A stretch of 64,000 nucleotides of DNA, from NCBI GenBank assembly GCA_905221605.1, contig CAJNDS010002257.1, positions 336,422 to 400,421 of the forward strand, read 5' to 3'. This stretch comes from Symbiodinium natans. Taxonomy: Eukaryota; Sar; Dinophyceae; Suessiales; Symbiodiniaceae. The notes under the pieces are model-generated. The model was given only the letters and a program-made list of their open reading frames with translations. It made no database searches and was not told the origin of the DNA. Numbering within the stretch: the first letter of the stretch is position 1; every line of letters starts with the position of its first letter. Positions 1 through 10,740 of the stretch are shown here, one piece after another. The translations under genes and the position numbers were made by a program.

Positions 1-7
1 CAATTAC

Positions 8-146
8 GGTTTAGGGTTTTAGGGTTTTAGGGTTTAGGGTTTAGGGTTTAGGGTTTAGGGTTTAGGGTTTAGGGTTTAGGGTTTAGGGTTTAGGGTTTAG
101 GGTTTAGGGTTCAGGGTTTAGGGTTTAGGGTTTAGGGTTTAGGGTT
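8..146 (+). repeat. TTTAGGG telomere-type array
   Basis: About 19 tandem copies of TTTAGGG with a few one-base variants (TTTTAGGG, TTCAGGG). Real chromosome ends normally read CCCTAAA at the left end of a sequence. Here the G-rich strand runs inward, so this is probably interstitial or an assembly edge rather than a capped end. Confidence 0.9.
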
Positions 147-260
147 GAAAACTGTACTTCTAGCCCAATTATAGCCACACTAGGGCGCTTAAGGGTCTTA
201 TAAGTGGTTGTAAGTACAGCGACAAGTGGGTTATAAGTACCACGAACCCCCAAGCGCCAG

Positions 261-372
261 GGGCCCCATCGGACTTCTTCAAGGAACAGGTGGTTCCAGT
301 CCTGCTCACACTAAAAACCCTCGAGGCCCGAAACCTTCAACCCCAAAAGCTAGCCAGGGGCTCATGTTGCTT
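261..372 (+). CDS. candidate coding exon, unknown product
   Basis: Open frame of about 36 codons directly after an AG, reading APSDFFKEQVVPVLLTLKTL and onward, then running into TTTAGGG repeat. There is no homology I recognise. The right boundary is unclear because no good GT donor follows. It could be a chance open frame. Confidence 0.22.
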
Positions 373-639
373 TGGCCAGGAGAACCTTTAGGGTTTAGGG
401 CTTTGGGCTTAGGGTTTGGGGTATGGGGTGTAGGGTTGAGGGTTGACGGTTTAGGGTTGAGGGTTTTGGGTTGAGGGCTTAGGGCTTTAGGGAAGCTTTG
501 AAGCTTAACAAAGCTTCGAAGCTCAGCTAGTTTAGCCAAGGAGTGAACCAGACCCCCCATCTTCAGCACGTGGGGACGCCTGGTCCCTGGATGATGAGCA
601 CATTCCTGGCGTCCTGTTTGGGCACGGGAGTGTCACCTC

Positions 640-900
640 AAATCCTAAAACCCTAAACCCTAAAACCCTAAACTGCAGCTCGGCAAAAAAAAAATCAAAC
701 CCTAACAAATATTATAGTGTCTTAAGGGAGGGGGATTCAAGGGGGGGGGTAACCCAAGGCTCCCTAATACTCACCAGTGTTCCCTAAGGCTCCCTAAGCT
801 TCCCGAAGGTTTCCTAGGTACCTCGCCCCCTTGAACCTCTTCCTTAAGAACCCTAAACCCTAAACCCTAAACCCTACACCCTAAACCCTAAACCGTAAAA
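640..900 (-). repeat. short CCCTAAA blocks and low-complexity DNA
   Basis: CCCTAAA runs at 643-672 and 848-895 flank a run of A and a GGCTCCCTAA-like degenerate motif. A G homopolymer follows at 907-926. I see no gene here. Confidence 0.7.
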
Positions 901-1138
901 AGAACAGGAGGGGGGGGGGGGGGGGAGCCCAAAGGTTGGTCCATCTCAAAGTTGTGTGACGATGACTTCCCCCAGAAGCCCCCAGAACCCCACAATCCTA
1001 CACACCCCGAAAGCCGACCCCAAGCCCTGGAAGCTTCAAGCCTATGAAACCTTACAACGCCCTAAGAACCTCCCCTCAACAAAAACAATACAAGAACAAA
1101 TCCGCTTAAACCCGAAACCCTAAGCCCCCAAACCCGAA

Positions 1139-1262
1139 AGCCTCGAAACCCTGCCGACCCTGGCTGAGGAACTTCGAGTCGTGGTGGGAGCATTCAAAGG
1201 GTTTAAGGTGATAAGAGATTCACCGAGGTTTGGGGTTTGGAGATTCGGGCCCTACACCCTAA
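1139..1262 (+). CDS. candidate coding exon, unknown product
   Basis: Open frame containing LAEELRVVVGAFKGFK followed by a GTGATAAG that could be a splice donor; the frame stays open to about 1262. Flanks are CCCTAAA-like. Amphipathic helix pattern only; no family recognised. Confidence 0.22.
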
Positions 1263-1722
1263 ACACTAGGGTTTAGGGTTCCTTAACCCCCACTTAGGGT
1301 TTTTGGTTGATTCCCCCAACCCCTCCAGCGCATAGTTGGGAAGTTGGGATCTCATCCATTCCAACATCCCCATGGACTTATCGGGTTTGGGGGGGGGGGG
1401 GGGTCAGGGTTTGGGGTGGCTCAGGGAGGGCTTTTAGGGGCTCATGGGGATAAGAGCGTTTTCGGCGTATACCGGTCCGCGCTGCGGCTCCCCGAAACAT
1501 GCAACAGCACAAAACAAAAAAAGAACGGAACCTGCGCACAGCCGCACAATTTCAGAACATTACTCAGAACATTACAATGAAGACCCTAAACCCTAAGCCC
1601 CCTAAGCCCTATACCCCAAAACCTATACCCTAAACCCGTAAACCCTAGACTCAAAGCTTCGGGCGCCCCCCTCAGCGGCTAAACCGTAACCCCACACCCC
1701 AAACCCCATACCCCAAACCGAC

Positions 1723-1793
1723 CTGTGTGTTGCAAGAGGATTCCGTCCCCAGCGACAGCCTGATTTCTTCCGCCTTGGCGGTCAGGGCTTCAG
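1723..1793 (-). CDS. candidate internal exon, unknown product
   Basis: A 71-base island on the minus strand starts after AG and ends at CAG|GTCGGT. It codes for EALTAKAEEIRLSLGTESSC in the only sensible frame. Charged, helix-prone residues suggest a coiled coil. The donor matches the one seen at 29.5 kb (GAG|GTCGGC). Product unknown. Confidence 0.3.
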
Positions 1794-2151
1794 CTGATCA
1801 GTCTTGGGGTTTGCAGGTACTCCCCCTACTACCGTTTTCAGGCTTTAGGGTTTAAGGTTTTAAGTTTAGGTTTCGGGGTTTAGGGCAGTCCGCAAATCTG
1901 CATGCTCGCGGTTAGCCACCCCCCCCCAGCCCCCACCACCACAATGGTCCCCCAAACCCCGAACACCTACAACCGGAAATTTTTTTGCCCTTTCAAAACC
2001 CATAACCCTGAAGCCCAAACCCGCTACGCCAGCCCCCCAATGGCATCCCAAAGCCTTTAACCCGACACCCCAAAGCCAACAACGCCTTAAACTGTGGGGA
2101 AAAAGGGGATGAGGGGCAAGGAGGAGGAGGGGGGGGAGGGGACCCATGGAG

Positions 2152-2274
2152 GGTTTAGGGTTTAGGGTTTAGGGTTTAGGGTTTAGGGTTTAGGGTTTAG
2201 GGTTTAGGGTTTAGGGTTTAGGGTTTAGGGTTTAGGGTTTAGGGTTTAGGGTTTAGGGTTTAGGGTTTAGGGTT
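2152..2274 (+). repeat. TTTAGGG array
   Basis: About 17 uninterrupted TTTAGGG units, starting just after a G-rich stretch. Confidence 0.95.
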
Positions 2275-2401
2275 TCGGCGGCGCAGAGGGTTTAGGGTCT
2301 AGGGGTGCGTGGGAAGTGGGGGCAGGCAAAAGTGGAGCAGGCAGGCCAGGCGGGGTAAGTGGGCAGGCAGATTTACATCTTGCCCCCTCCCGACAAACTT
2401 G

Positions 2402-2461
2402 AATGTATCTTGGCATGTTCCCCCTTATATTAACAATCCTTAGAACATCCCAAGATATGTC
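2402..2461. mobile_element. 44-bp inverted-repeat element, family A (introner-like)
   Basis: The core at 2410-2453 begins TTGGCATGTTCCCCC and ends with GAACATCCCAA, an imperfect inverted repeat. The flanking octamers (2402-2409 and 2454-2461) differ only by purine transitions, consistent with a decayed 8-bp target duplication. Related copies lie at 25145, 27451 and 53211. It is too short to code, so it must depend on another element's transposase. Confidence 0.6.
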
Positions 2462-2578
2462 TCAAAACCCTTGACCGGTTGGTTGTTGCCTGGCCGACTT
2501 TTCAAACAGTCGTGGTGTTTCTACCTTCGGTACATCAGGCTGCGCGACTTGGGGCTTTAGGACTTCGTAACTTCGTAG

Positions 2579-2683
2579 CTAGACCCCGGAGCCCTCGAAG
2601 AACAGCTGAGGGGCGACTGACTGTACCGCCTTCACCCGGCTGTTTGTGTCCGTCGTGACGTTCAGGATATCACTCAAGGATCC
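2579..2683 (-). CDS. candidate terminal exon of a minus-strand gene
   Basis: After GCGCAG, 34 codons run to a TAG stop, including SLSDILNVTTDTNSRVKAVQ. Polar, helix-like composition resembles that of the exons inside the 825-bp tandem unit just upstream on the same strand, so it may be the 3-prime end of that gene. Product unknown. Confidence 0.33.
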   Translation of the reverse strand, partial: GSLSDILNVTTDTNSRVKAVQSVAPQLFFEGSGV

Positions 2684-2984
2684 CTGCGCCCAGGGAAATC
2701 TTACTAATCCCCCCGAAAAGCACCTAGAAACCCAAACCCCCGAAGGCCCCTTAACCCTAAAGCCCAAAAGCCCCTAAACCCCCTAAAGCCCGTAAAGTTG
2801 CATCCTTGGATCAGGTTTGAGGGCTTGGGGTTTAGGGCTTGCGCTGAAGTCAAGGCCCAAAACCTCAAACCTCGGCCAATCTAAAGCTGCTCTCGTGTGT
2901 TGCGGGTGCTACAAGTAGGGTGTTGGGTTGTCGGCGGTTTCGGGTTTTTGGGGGTTTCAGGGCAGCGGGTTGAAGCTCTGCAGA

Positions 2985-3105
2985 CGAGATGACTCAGCCC
3001 CAGCCCGTCCCAACTCGCCTCCACTTTCTGCGTCAAGTCGGTGACACCCTCCAGGGTCGTGTTGATCTCGGCGGAAAACGCCCCACGAGCCCAAGACTGG
3101 AGTTT
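2985..3105 (-). CDS. candidate third exon of the tandem unit
   Basis: Minus-strand segment after CTCCAG with an open frame including AEINTTLEGVTDLTQKVEAS. A second frame is also open here, so the reading is uncertain. The first frame has heptad-like spacing of hydrophobics. Joining to the preceding exon in this frame would need a GC donor (GGT|GCGAGC). The segment repeats every 825 bases. Confidence 0.25.
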
Positions 3106-3221
3106 ACCCTAAAACCCTAACCCTGAAACCCTAAACTGAGTTGTGCACTAGTCATAAGACCCCTTGAAAAGAAAGAAGGGAAAGCTTTCCAAATGATCCC
3201 GAAGCACAAGGTTGCTCGCAC

Positions 3222-3453
3222 CTGTTGCCGTACTCAAGGTTTGGTTGATGAGGGCATCCAGATGCTTGTGGTCCACCTGGGAAGGGTTGAGGGTTCAGGC
3301 TTAGGGCTTAGGGCCTATTAGGGTTTAGGGCTTCTGGGCCGGGCGTCGGATAACGAAGCCATACAATCTTACTTTTGCTGTTGCGGGCGCAAAGGACTGC
3401 ACTATGGTCATGGGTGGTGCTTTGCTCAAACAACTTCGACAGATGTATTGCTT
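3222..3453 (-). CDS. two candidate exons in copy 1 of the tandem unit
   Basis: Exon 3373-3453 (27 codons, begins KQYICRSCLSKAPP) ends at AAA|GTAAGA. A 96-base spacer with CCCTAAA-like repeat ends in CCCAG. Exon 3222-3276 (VDHKHLDALINQTLSTAT) ends at CAG|GTGCGA. Phases agree (0/0). The same exons recur every 825 bases. In diverged copy 5 (6522-6576) the second exon stays open with three substitutions near its start, but the first has a 43-base deletion. Product unknown. Confidence 0.33.
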
Positions 3454-6400
3454 CTGGATCTAAAAAGCGCCCGTCCTTCTACAACTCAGAGATTTCAAGA
3501 ATGAACATGTCCCTGAAAGGCTTACATTCCGGTTTAGAAACCAACTTGTAAAACCATTAGCTGGCTTCGTCAGTTGCGGTCTAAGGATTCTGGTGGTGGT
3601 ACATGGTATCTTGCTTCCGGCTGTAGTACAGGACTGGTCGGACAAGTCAGAAGGACGCAAGGCGCCAAGCGGCGCACGCAAGCCAAGCACTTAGCCCCTA
3701 CTCGGAGATCCCGCAACCCTAAACTTCGGGTGCTAGGGTGTTAGGTTGCTGGCGGTTTAGGGCTTTTGGGGTTTCAAGGCTAAAAAGGCTAAGATGGGAG
3801 CTCTGCGGACGAGATGACTCAGCCCCAGCCCGTCCCAACTCGCCTCCACTTTCTGCGTCAAGTCGGCGACACCCTCCAGGGTCGTGTTGATCTCGGCGGA
3901 AAACGCCCCACGAGCCCAAGACTGGAGTTTACCCTAAAACCCTAACCCTGAAACCCTAAACTGAGTTGTGCACTAGTCATAAGACCCCTTGAAAAGAAAG
4001 AAGGGAAAGCTTTCCAAATGATCCCGAAGCACAAGGTTGCTCGCACCTGTTGCCGTACTCAAGGTTTGGTTGATGAGGGCATCCAGATGCTTGTGGTCCA
4101 CCTGGGAAGGGTTGAGGGTTCAGGCTTAGGGCTTAGGGCCTATTAGGGTTTAGGGCTTCTGGGCCGGGCGTCGGGTAACGAAGCCATACAATCTTACTTT
4201 TGCTGTTGCGGGCGCAAAGGACTGCACTATGGTCATGGGTGGTGCTTTGCTCAAACAACTTCGACAGATGTATTGCTTCTGGATCTAAAAAGCGCCCGTC
4301 CTTCTACAACTCAGAGATTTCAAGAATGAACATGTCCCTGAAAGGCTTACATTCCGGTTTAGAAACCAACTTGTAAAACCATTAGCTGGCTTCGTCAGTT
4401 GCGGTCTAAGGATTCTGGTGGTGGTACATGGTATCTTGCTTCCGGCTGTAGTACAGGACTGGTCGGACAAGTCAGAAGGACGCAAGGCGCCAAGCGGCGC
4501 ACGCAAGCCAAGCACTTAGCCCCTACTCGGAGATCCCGCAACCCTAAACTTCGGGTGCTAGGGTGTTAGGTTGCTGGCGGTTTAGGGCTTTTGGGGTTTC
4601 AAGGCTAAAAAGGCTAAGATGGGAGCTCTGCGGACGAGATGACTCAGCCCCAGCCCGTCCCAACTCGCCTCCACTTTCTGCGTCAAGTCGGCGACACCCT
4701 CCAGGGTCGTGTTGATCTCGGCGGAAAACGCCCCACGAGCCCAAGACTGGAGTTTACCCTAAAACCCTAACCCTGAAACCCTAAACTGAGTTGTGCACTA
4801 GTCATAAGACCCCTTGAAAAGAAAGAAGGGAAAGCTTTCCAAATGATCCCGAAGCACAAGGTTGCTCGCACCTGTTGCCGTACTCAAGGTTTGGTTGATG
4901 AGGGCATCCAGATGCTTGTGGTCCACCTGGGAAGGGTTGAGGGTTCAGGCTTAGGGCTTAGGGCCTATTAGGGTTTAGGGCTTCTGGGCCGGGCGTCGGG
5001 TAACGAAGCCATACAATCTTACTTTTGCTGTTGCGGGCGCAAAGGACTGCACTATGGTCATGGGTGGTGCTTTGCTCAAACAACTTCGACAGATGTATTG
5101 CTTCTGGATCTAAAAAGCGCCCGTCCTTCTACAACTCAGAGATTTCAAGAATGAACATGTCCCTGAAAGGCTTACATTCCGGTTTAGAAACCAACTTGTA
5201 AAACCATTAGCTGGCTTCGTCAGTTGCGGTCTAAGGATTCTGGTGGTGGTACATGGTATCTTGCTTCCGGCTGTAGTACAGGACTGGTCGGACAAGTCAG
5301 AAGGACGCAAGGCGCCAAGCGGCGCACGCAAGCCAAGCACTTAGCCCCTACTCGGAGATCCCGCAACCCTAAACTTCGGGTGCTAGGGTGTTAGGTTGCT
5401 GGCGGTTTAGGGCTTTTGGGGTTTCAAGGCTAAAAAGGCTAAGATGGGAGCTCTGCGGACGAGATGACTCAGCCCCAGCCCGTCCCAACTCGCCTCCACT
5501 TTCTGCGTCAAGTCGGCGACACCCTCCAGGGTCGTGTTGATCTCGGCGGAAAACGCCCCACGAGCCCAAGACTGGAGTTTACCCTAAAACCCTAACCCTG
5601 AAACCCTAAACTGAGTTGTGCACTAGTCATAAGACCCCTTGAAAAGAAAGAAGGGAAAGCTTTCCAAATGATCCCGAAGCACAAGGTTGCTCGCACCTGT
5701 TGCCGTACTCAAGGTTTGGTTGATGAGGGCATCCAGATGCTTGTGGTCCACCTGGGAAGGGTTGAGGGTTCAGGCTTAGGGCTTAGGGCCTATTAGGGTT
5801 TAGGGCTTCTGGGCCGGGCGTCGGGTAACGAAGCCATACAATCTTACTTTTGCTGTTGCGGGCGCAAAGGACTGCACTATGGTCATGGGTGGTGCTTTGC
5901 TCAAACAACTTCGACAGATGTATTGCTTCTGGATCTAAAAAGCGCCCGTCCTTCTACAACTCAGAGATTTCAAGAATGAACATGTCCCTGAAAGGCTTAC
6001 ATTCCGGTTTAGAAACCAACTTGTAAAACCATTAGCTGGCTTCGTCAGTTGCGGTCTAAGGATTCTGGTGGTGGTACATGGTATCTTGCTTCCGGCTGTA
6101 GTACAGGACTGGTCGGACAAGTCAGAAGGACGCAAGGCGCCAAGCGGCGCACGCAAGCCAAACACTTAGCCCCTACTCGGAGATCCCGCAACCCTAAACT
6201 TCGGGTGCTAGGGTGTTAGGTTGCTGGCGGTTTAGGGCTTTTGGGGTTTCAAGGCTAAAAAGGCTAAGATGGGAGCTCTGCGGACGAGATGACTCAGCCC
6301 CAGCCCGTCCCAACTCGCCTCCACTTTCTGCGTCAAGTCGGCGACACCCTCCAGGGTCGTGTTGATCTCGGCGGAAAACGCCCCACGAGCCCAAGACTGG

Positions 6401-7029
6401 AGTTTACCCTAAAACCCTAACTTTGAAACCCTAAACTGAGTTGTGCACTAGTCATAAGACCCCTTGAAAAGAAAGAAGGGAAAGCTTTCCAAATGATCCC
6501 GAAGCACAAGGTTGCTCGCACCTGTTGCCGTACTCAAGGTTTGGTTGATGAGGGCATCCAGATGTTGGTAATCCGCCTGAGAAGGGTTGAGGATCTAGGT
6601 TTAGGGCCTATTAGGGTTTAGGGTTTCTGGGCAGCGCGTCGAGTAACGAAGCCATACAATCTTACTGTTGCTGTTCCACGCGCAAAGGACTGCAGTGTTG
6701 CTTCTGGATCTCAAAAGTGCCCGTCCTTCTACAACTCGGCAATTTCAAACATGAACATGCCCTGGAAGGCTCACAACCTGTAAACCCATTAGCTGGTTGT
6801 GACAGGGGGCTCTTCGTTTGTCAGTTGTGGTATAAGGGGTATGTTGCTGCCGGCTGTACTAGGGGACGAGTCGGACAAGTCAGATGAAGGACGCAAGGTG
6901 TCAAGCGGCGCACGCAAGCCAAGCACTTAGCCCTAAACCCCACTACACCTTAAACCTGCATAAAAAAGTAATATTTCACAGCAAATTCAGTTTAGGTCGC
7001 ATGCCTCCTATTTCCACACCCTGCACACG

Positions 7030-7740
7030 CGCAGAGGGTCATCGCTTTTGCGCTTCGACACTGCAAAAAAATGCAGAGGGTTGGCGTGCGGGCGATTACG
7101 GATTACGACACCCCGCGACCACGCAGAGGTTCGTCGTTTTTGGGTTTCGACAACGCAAAAACACGCAGAGGGCATGCTTCAGGCGATCAGGGCACCACAA
7201 GAACACGCAGAGGGTCGTCGTTTTTGCGTTTCGACAACGCGAAAACACGCAGAGGGTTGTCGTTCGCGCGATCACGACACCCCGCGCACACGACGCGGGT
7301 CCTCGTTTTTGCATTTCGACAATGCAAAAATGCGATCGCTCGTTTTTGCGTTTCGACAACACAAAAACACGCAGAGAGTTGTCATTCGTGCGATCGCGAC
7401 ACGACAAGAACACGCAGAGCGTTATCGTTTTTGCGTTTCGACAACGCAAAAACATGCAGAGGGCATCGTTCAGGCGATCAGGACACCCCTGGAACACTTA
7501 GAGGGTCGTCGTTTTGCATTGCGACAACGCGAAAACACGCAGACGGTCATCGTTCATGCGAACACGACACCCCGCGCACACGTGCACCCACGCAGAGGGT
7601 CATCTTTTTTATGTTTCGACAACGCCGAAACACGCAGAGGGTCATCGTTCACGCGATCACGACACGCCGCACCCACGCAGAGGGTCGTCGTTTTCGACAA
7701 TGCAAAAACACGCAGAGGGTTGGCATTTGTGCAATTTTGT
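7030..7740 (+). repeat. GC-rich minisatellite, about 85-90 bp unit
   Basis: About nine imperfect copies of a unit containing GCAGAGGGTCGTCGTTTTTG, then GTTTCGACAACGC and AAAAACACGCAGAGGG. Copies start near 7030, 7122, 7205, 7294, 7337, 7415, 7498, 7593 and 7677. Each unit carries a hairpin (TTTTTGCG...CGCAAAAA). Several frames are open because the unit lacks stops. I do not call a gene. Confidence 0.85.
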
Positions 7741-7827
7741 TAACCAAGCGCGGTGGCTCCCGCCAACCCTACCCGTGCTTCAAAACGCATTTATTCTACG
7801 AGGATGACCCACGAAATCCATCACGCC

Positions 7828-7928
7828 ATCCATCCAAGCATCATCCATCACGCCATCCATCACGCCATCCATCACGCCATCCATCACGCCATCCATCACG
7901 CCATCCATCACGCCATCCATCATCCATC
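7828..7928 (+). repeat. 12-bp minisatellite CCATCACGCCAT
   Basis: About eight copies of CCATCACGCCAT, translating as HHAI or MDGV repeats depending on strand. Simple repeat. Confidence 0.95.
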
Positions 7929-8162
7929 GCGTCGTTATATCCATATAACGACGACTCGTTAACGACAACCACCTCCGTTGAAAAACCTTCTGCCATGCTT
8001 TCGGGAAAATGGTCAGATCATGTTAATATCAAAGAAGTGTTAAAAAGACAAATGTACATAGCGAAATCCAAATGACCCAAGTTCGTCCAATTGAAAAAGT
8101 TAAGTCCTGAATTAAAACTAAAGATATCAATAAGCTTATTGCAGTCTCTTGAATTTGGTTAC

Positions 8163-8400
8163 CTGCGCCCGTGCGGTTGATCCAACTCCGAATTGATGGG
8201 CCCTTTCTTGCGGCACCGTACTCAAGCTGTAAGCAGCATACGACAGTACAGATCCAAAACTAGAGTCGACGCTAGCCAAAGGTCTCGGCAAGCAGCTGAG
8301 ACGTCGCTTGGGAGGTGTCAAATGCCCTCAATTGGTGCTTCACAGTAAACCGCAGCAACCTTACTGCCCAAACCGGACCCCTGAACAGTAGGAGCCTGGC
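8163..8400 (-). CDS. two candidate minus-strand exons
   Basis: Segment 8281-8390 follows a T-rich tract and AG and is open to a TAG, including LLLFRGPVWAVRLLRFTVKH. Segment 8163-8226 lies between TTACAG and GCAG|GTAACC and is open in two frames (one reads LEYGAARKGPSIRSWINRTG). The phases between them are not resolved. There is no telomere repeat in this stretch. Product unknown. Confidence 0.27.
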
Positions 8401-8578
8401 CGTGAAAACAATTTAAAATCACAAACCCAACTGAAACCATCACACCGCTACATAGCTCAACCGGCCTCTCTGGCGGCCTCATGCCCGTCGACTTTCGATG
8501 ACAAGCTGGAGATCTGGCGTTCCACAGCCTTTTGGTTTACAGCGAAGGTTTCGAAACCCAAGCCCTGAGCCCTAAGCC

Positions 8579-8730
8579 CTAAGCCCTAAGCCCTAAGCCC
8601 TAAGCCTGTAGCTTCGACAGCAACATCGCCGCGGTCGGGATCAGCTTGCTGGCAGACTCCTGGTGTGAGCTGAGGGTTTCAAGACGAATCAGGGTTTAGG
8701 ATTTAGGGTTTAGGGTTTAGAGTTTAGGGT

Positions 8731-8776
<46 letters not shown>

Positions 8777-8808
8777 GGTTTAGGGTTTAGGGTTTAGGGG
8801 TTTGGATT
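8579..8808. repeat. CCCTAAG block, island, then TTTAGGG/TTGAGGG block
   Basis: CCCTAAG units at 8579-8607 switch to TTTAGGG and a homogenised TTGAGGG run at 8727-8775. The island between (8608-8674) is open on both strands (minus frame SHQESASKLIPTAAMLLSKL), too short to judge. Confidence 0.8.
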
Positions 8809-8924
8809 TAAGGTTCACCGGTTGGGGTTCACAGGTTTCGGGATGAAATCAGAGCTTGGGGGCGACGTCCCAGACTCAAGCAACAAGGTTTGGGAGTTCG
8901 GGTTCAGGGTTTAGGAATGTGGGC

Positions 8925-8998
8925 AGCTCGCGTCGCGTCATCCCATGCTGCCTCCCTAGCTACCTCGTACCCAAGATCAGGCCGGAAATGGGGCTGGA
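8925..8998 (-). CDS. candidate minus-strand exon
   Basis: After TGTCCAG the frame reads through HFRPDLGYEVAREAAWDDAT with no stop until it meets CCCTGA repeat. It sits between two telomere-repeat blocks. Product unknown; single-island evidence only. Confidence 0.25.
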
Positions 8999-9059
8999 CA
9001 TTGTGGGCTTATGTTGTGAACCCTAAACCCTAAACTCTAAACTCTACACCCCCTTGTTT

Positions 9060-10140
9060 AGGCTCACGCGCCTGTTAGCGGCCTTGGGTAAACGCTAGTT
9101 TCTGCACTTGTTGGTGACTTCTTGCGGTTTTCTTGGGGGGGGGGGGGGACGTTCTTGACTTGCATGCCTGCAGTCGCTGCGAGGTTCAGCGACAACATGT
9201 CTTTGGAAATGGAGCACATGTGAGCATGGAACACAACTACGGGGTTCAGCGACAACGTGTCTGTCCACATGGAGCACAGGCTACACAGGCAAGCAAGCAC
9301 TGTTGCGCAATTGAACGTGCACCGAACATGGAGTTCTGTCTCTTCCGCTGACGCGCCGCCATGCCGACCAACGACACGAAGCAAAAAAACGCCCTGCGCC
9401 ACGCAAGCCCTGAAAACCCGAAAAAAAGTCAACGTCCCAGGTCTTTCGTTTTTGCTGGGAACCAGTCCATCTTCCAGGACTGCTACTACACGTGCCGCGG
9501 CCTACTGGCACAGCCTCTCCCACTTGCTCTCTCTGGCGAACCCACCTCGCCAGAAAGATCCTGCTTTTGGCCTACACCAAGCCCGAAATGTTTTTGCACG
9601 CTTAAAACCCTAGCCGGCCCCTGCCAAGAACCTTTCCAGAACGGCAGAAGAACGCATTGCCGAGTGCAAAAAACCGTGCTTTCCGCGCTTAACGTCTCTG
9701 TGCAACCCCAAAGCCCTACACTGGAACCACTGCAAGCCCGTTGCACCCTGAACACTCCAGCCCCCATGAACACATGCGAAATGCTGAAAACACTGGCGGG
9801 CGTGGCACTTTTCAACATAAGACCACATTGCAGGTACCCGTTCCACCCTGAACACTCACAAACCACAAAACCCGAAAACGCGTAGAAAATCGCAGAAACA
9901 TACCTCCAAAACAAACACTGCGAAACTCTGAGAACACTGGTTGGTACTTTTCAACAACGACACACCACCTTACAGTCACTCCAAGTCCTGAAAAACAAAT
10001 GCCGCCTTAAAAACCTGCTCAATGAGCGAAAACTGCCCTGCGTGGGTGAAAGCCACATTTCCTGGTGCAAACGGTCCGCGGCCTCTAACAGGCGCGTGAC
10101 CTTCTTTAGGGCAATTATGCCTTGTGAACTGGGAACCTTA
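9060..10140. other. unique sequence with diverged internal duplications
   Basis: Mostly free of telomere repeat. Two 60-base-spaced copies of GTTCAGCGACAAC occur at 9184 and 9243. A diverged duplicate (AACACTGG...CTTTTCAACA) occurs at 9788 and 9937. Open frames of 80-174 codons exist on both strands (for example 9361-9885 plus) but overlap one another and match nothing I know. Confidence 0.4.
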
Positions 10141-10218
10141 GGAGTCCCTGACGTTTACCCTAAGAGGGTGTTTGGGGTTCAGGGTTTAGGGCTCAGGAAA
10201 TAGAACCCTAACACCCCG

Positions 10219-10378
10219 AACTCCGGTTTAGGGTTTAGGGTTTAGGGTTTAGGGCTTAGGGCTTAGGGCTTAGGGCTTAGGGCTTAGGGCTTTGGGTTTA
10301 GGGCTTTGGGTTTAGGGCTTAAGGTTTGGGATTTTGGGCTTTGGGCTTTGGGTTTAGGGTTTAAGCTTTAAGGAGGGC
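10219..10378 (+). repeat. TTTAGGG array grading into TTAGGGC
   Basis: Four TTTAGGG units become a run of TTAGGGC and then TTTGGGC variants, showing local spread of variant units. Confidence 0.9.
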
Positions 10379-10740
10379 TTGAACCTCCTCCCGCTCCTCT
10401 CCAAGACTGCCATCTCCGCGTTCTGCACGTGTGATCTGCAGCAAGTTAGTCTCCTCACAAACGCCCAAAGACTTCCATGCCCCGCCAGGGCTAACATGGT
10501 GGCCCGGTAACCATATTGAAATACGGGCAACCTTTGTTTGGGCTGGTTGCTGTAACGGGAACCCAGAACCAACAAAGTACCAAGGATTCACCCCAGAATT
10601 ATGAGACCGGACAACCCCACATGTCATGTTTGCATGTCGTGACAACATGTGTTCGGCGTTGTGTTGTGCAATCGTATGGTCCGCGGCGGGTAGAAGGAGC
10701 GGCGTGGCGAACGGAGCGGACGAACGGACGGGCTGACGGG

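Larger units (their letters stand above)
2899..6931. repeat. 825-bp tandem repeat, five copies
   Basis: Copies start near 2899, 3724, 4549, 5374 and 6199 with an exact 825-base period. The three inner copies are almost base-identical. Copy 1 is diverged at its left edge and copy 5 at its right edge (several indels after about 6560). This is the pattern expected from unequal crossing over. Each unit contains short TTTAGGG-type pieces and three open minus-strand segments. Confidence 0.95.

Noticed and set aside
1-146. A true chromosome end at the left edge
   Set aside because: The G-rich strand points inward and the same repeat recurs throughout the window.
3460-6394. Repeated 76- and 66-codon minus-strand ORFs (MLGLRAPLGA..., MGSWGVFRRD...)
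   Set aside because: Each is copied by the 825-bp unit. The first picks up indels in the diverged copy 5 and the second runs into telomere-type repeat, so I prefer the shorter splice-bounded segments.
7071-8075. 334-codon ORF
   Set aside because: It runs through two different minisatellites and unique DNA. Other frames are equally open and the composition follows the repeats.
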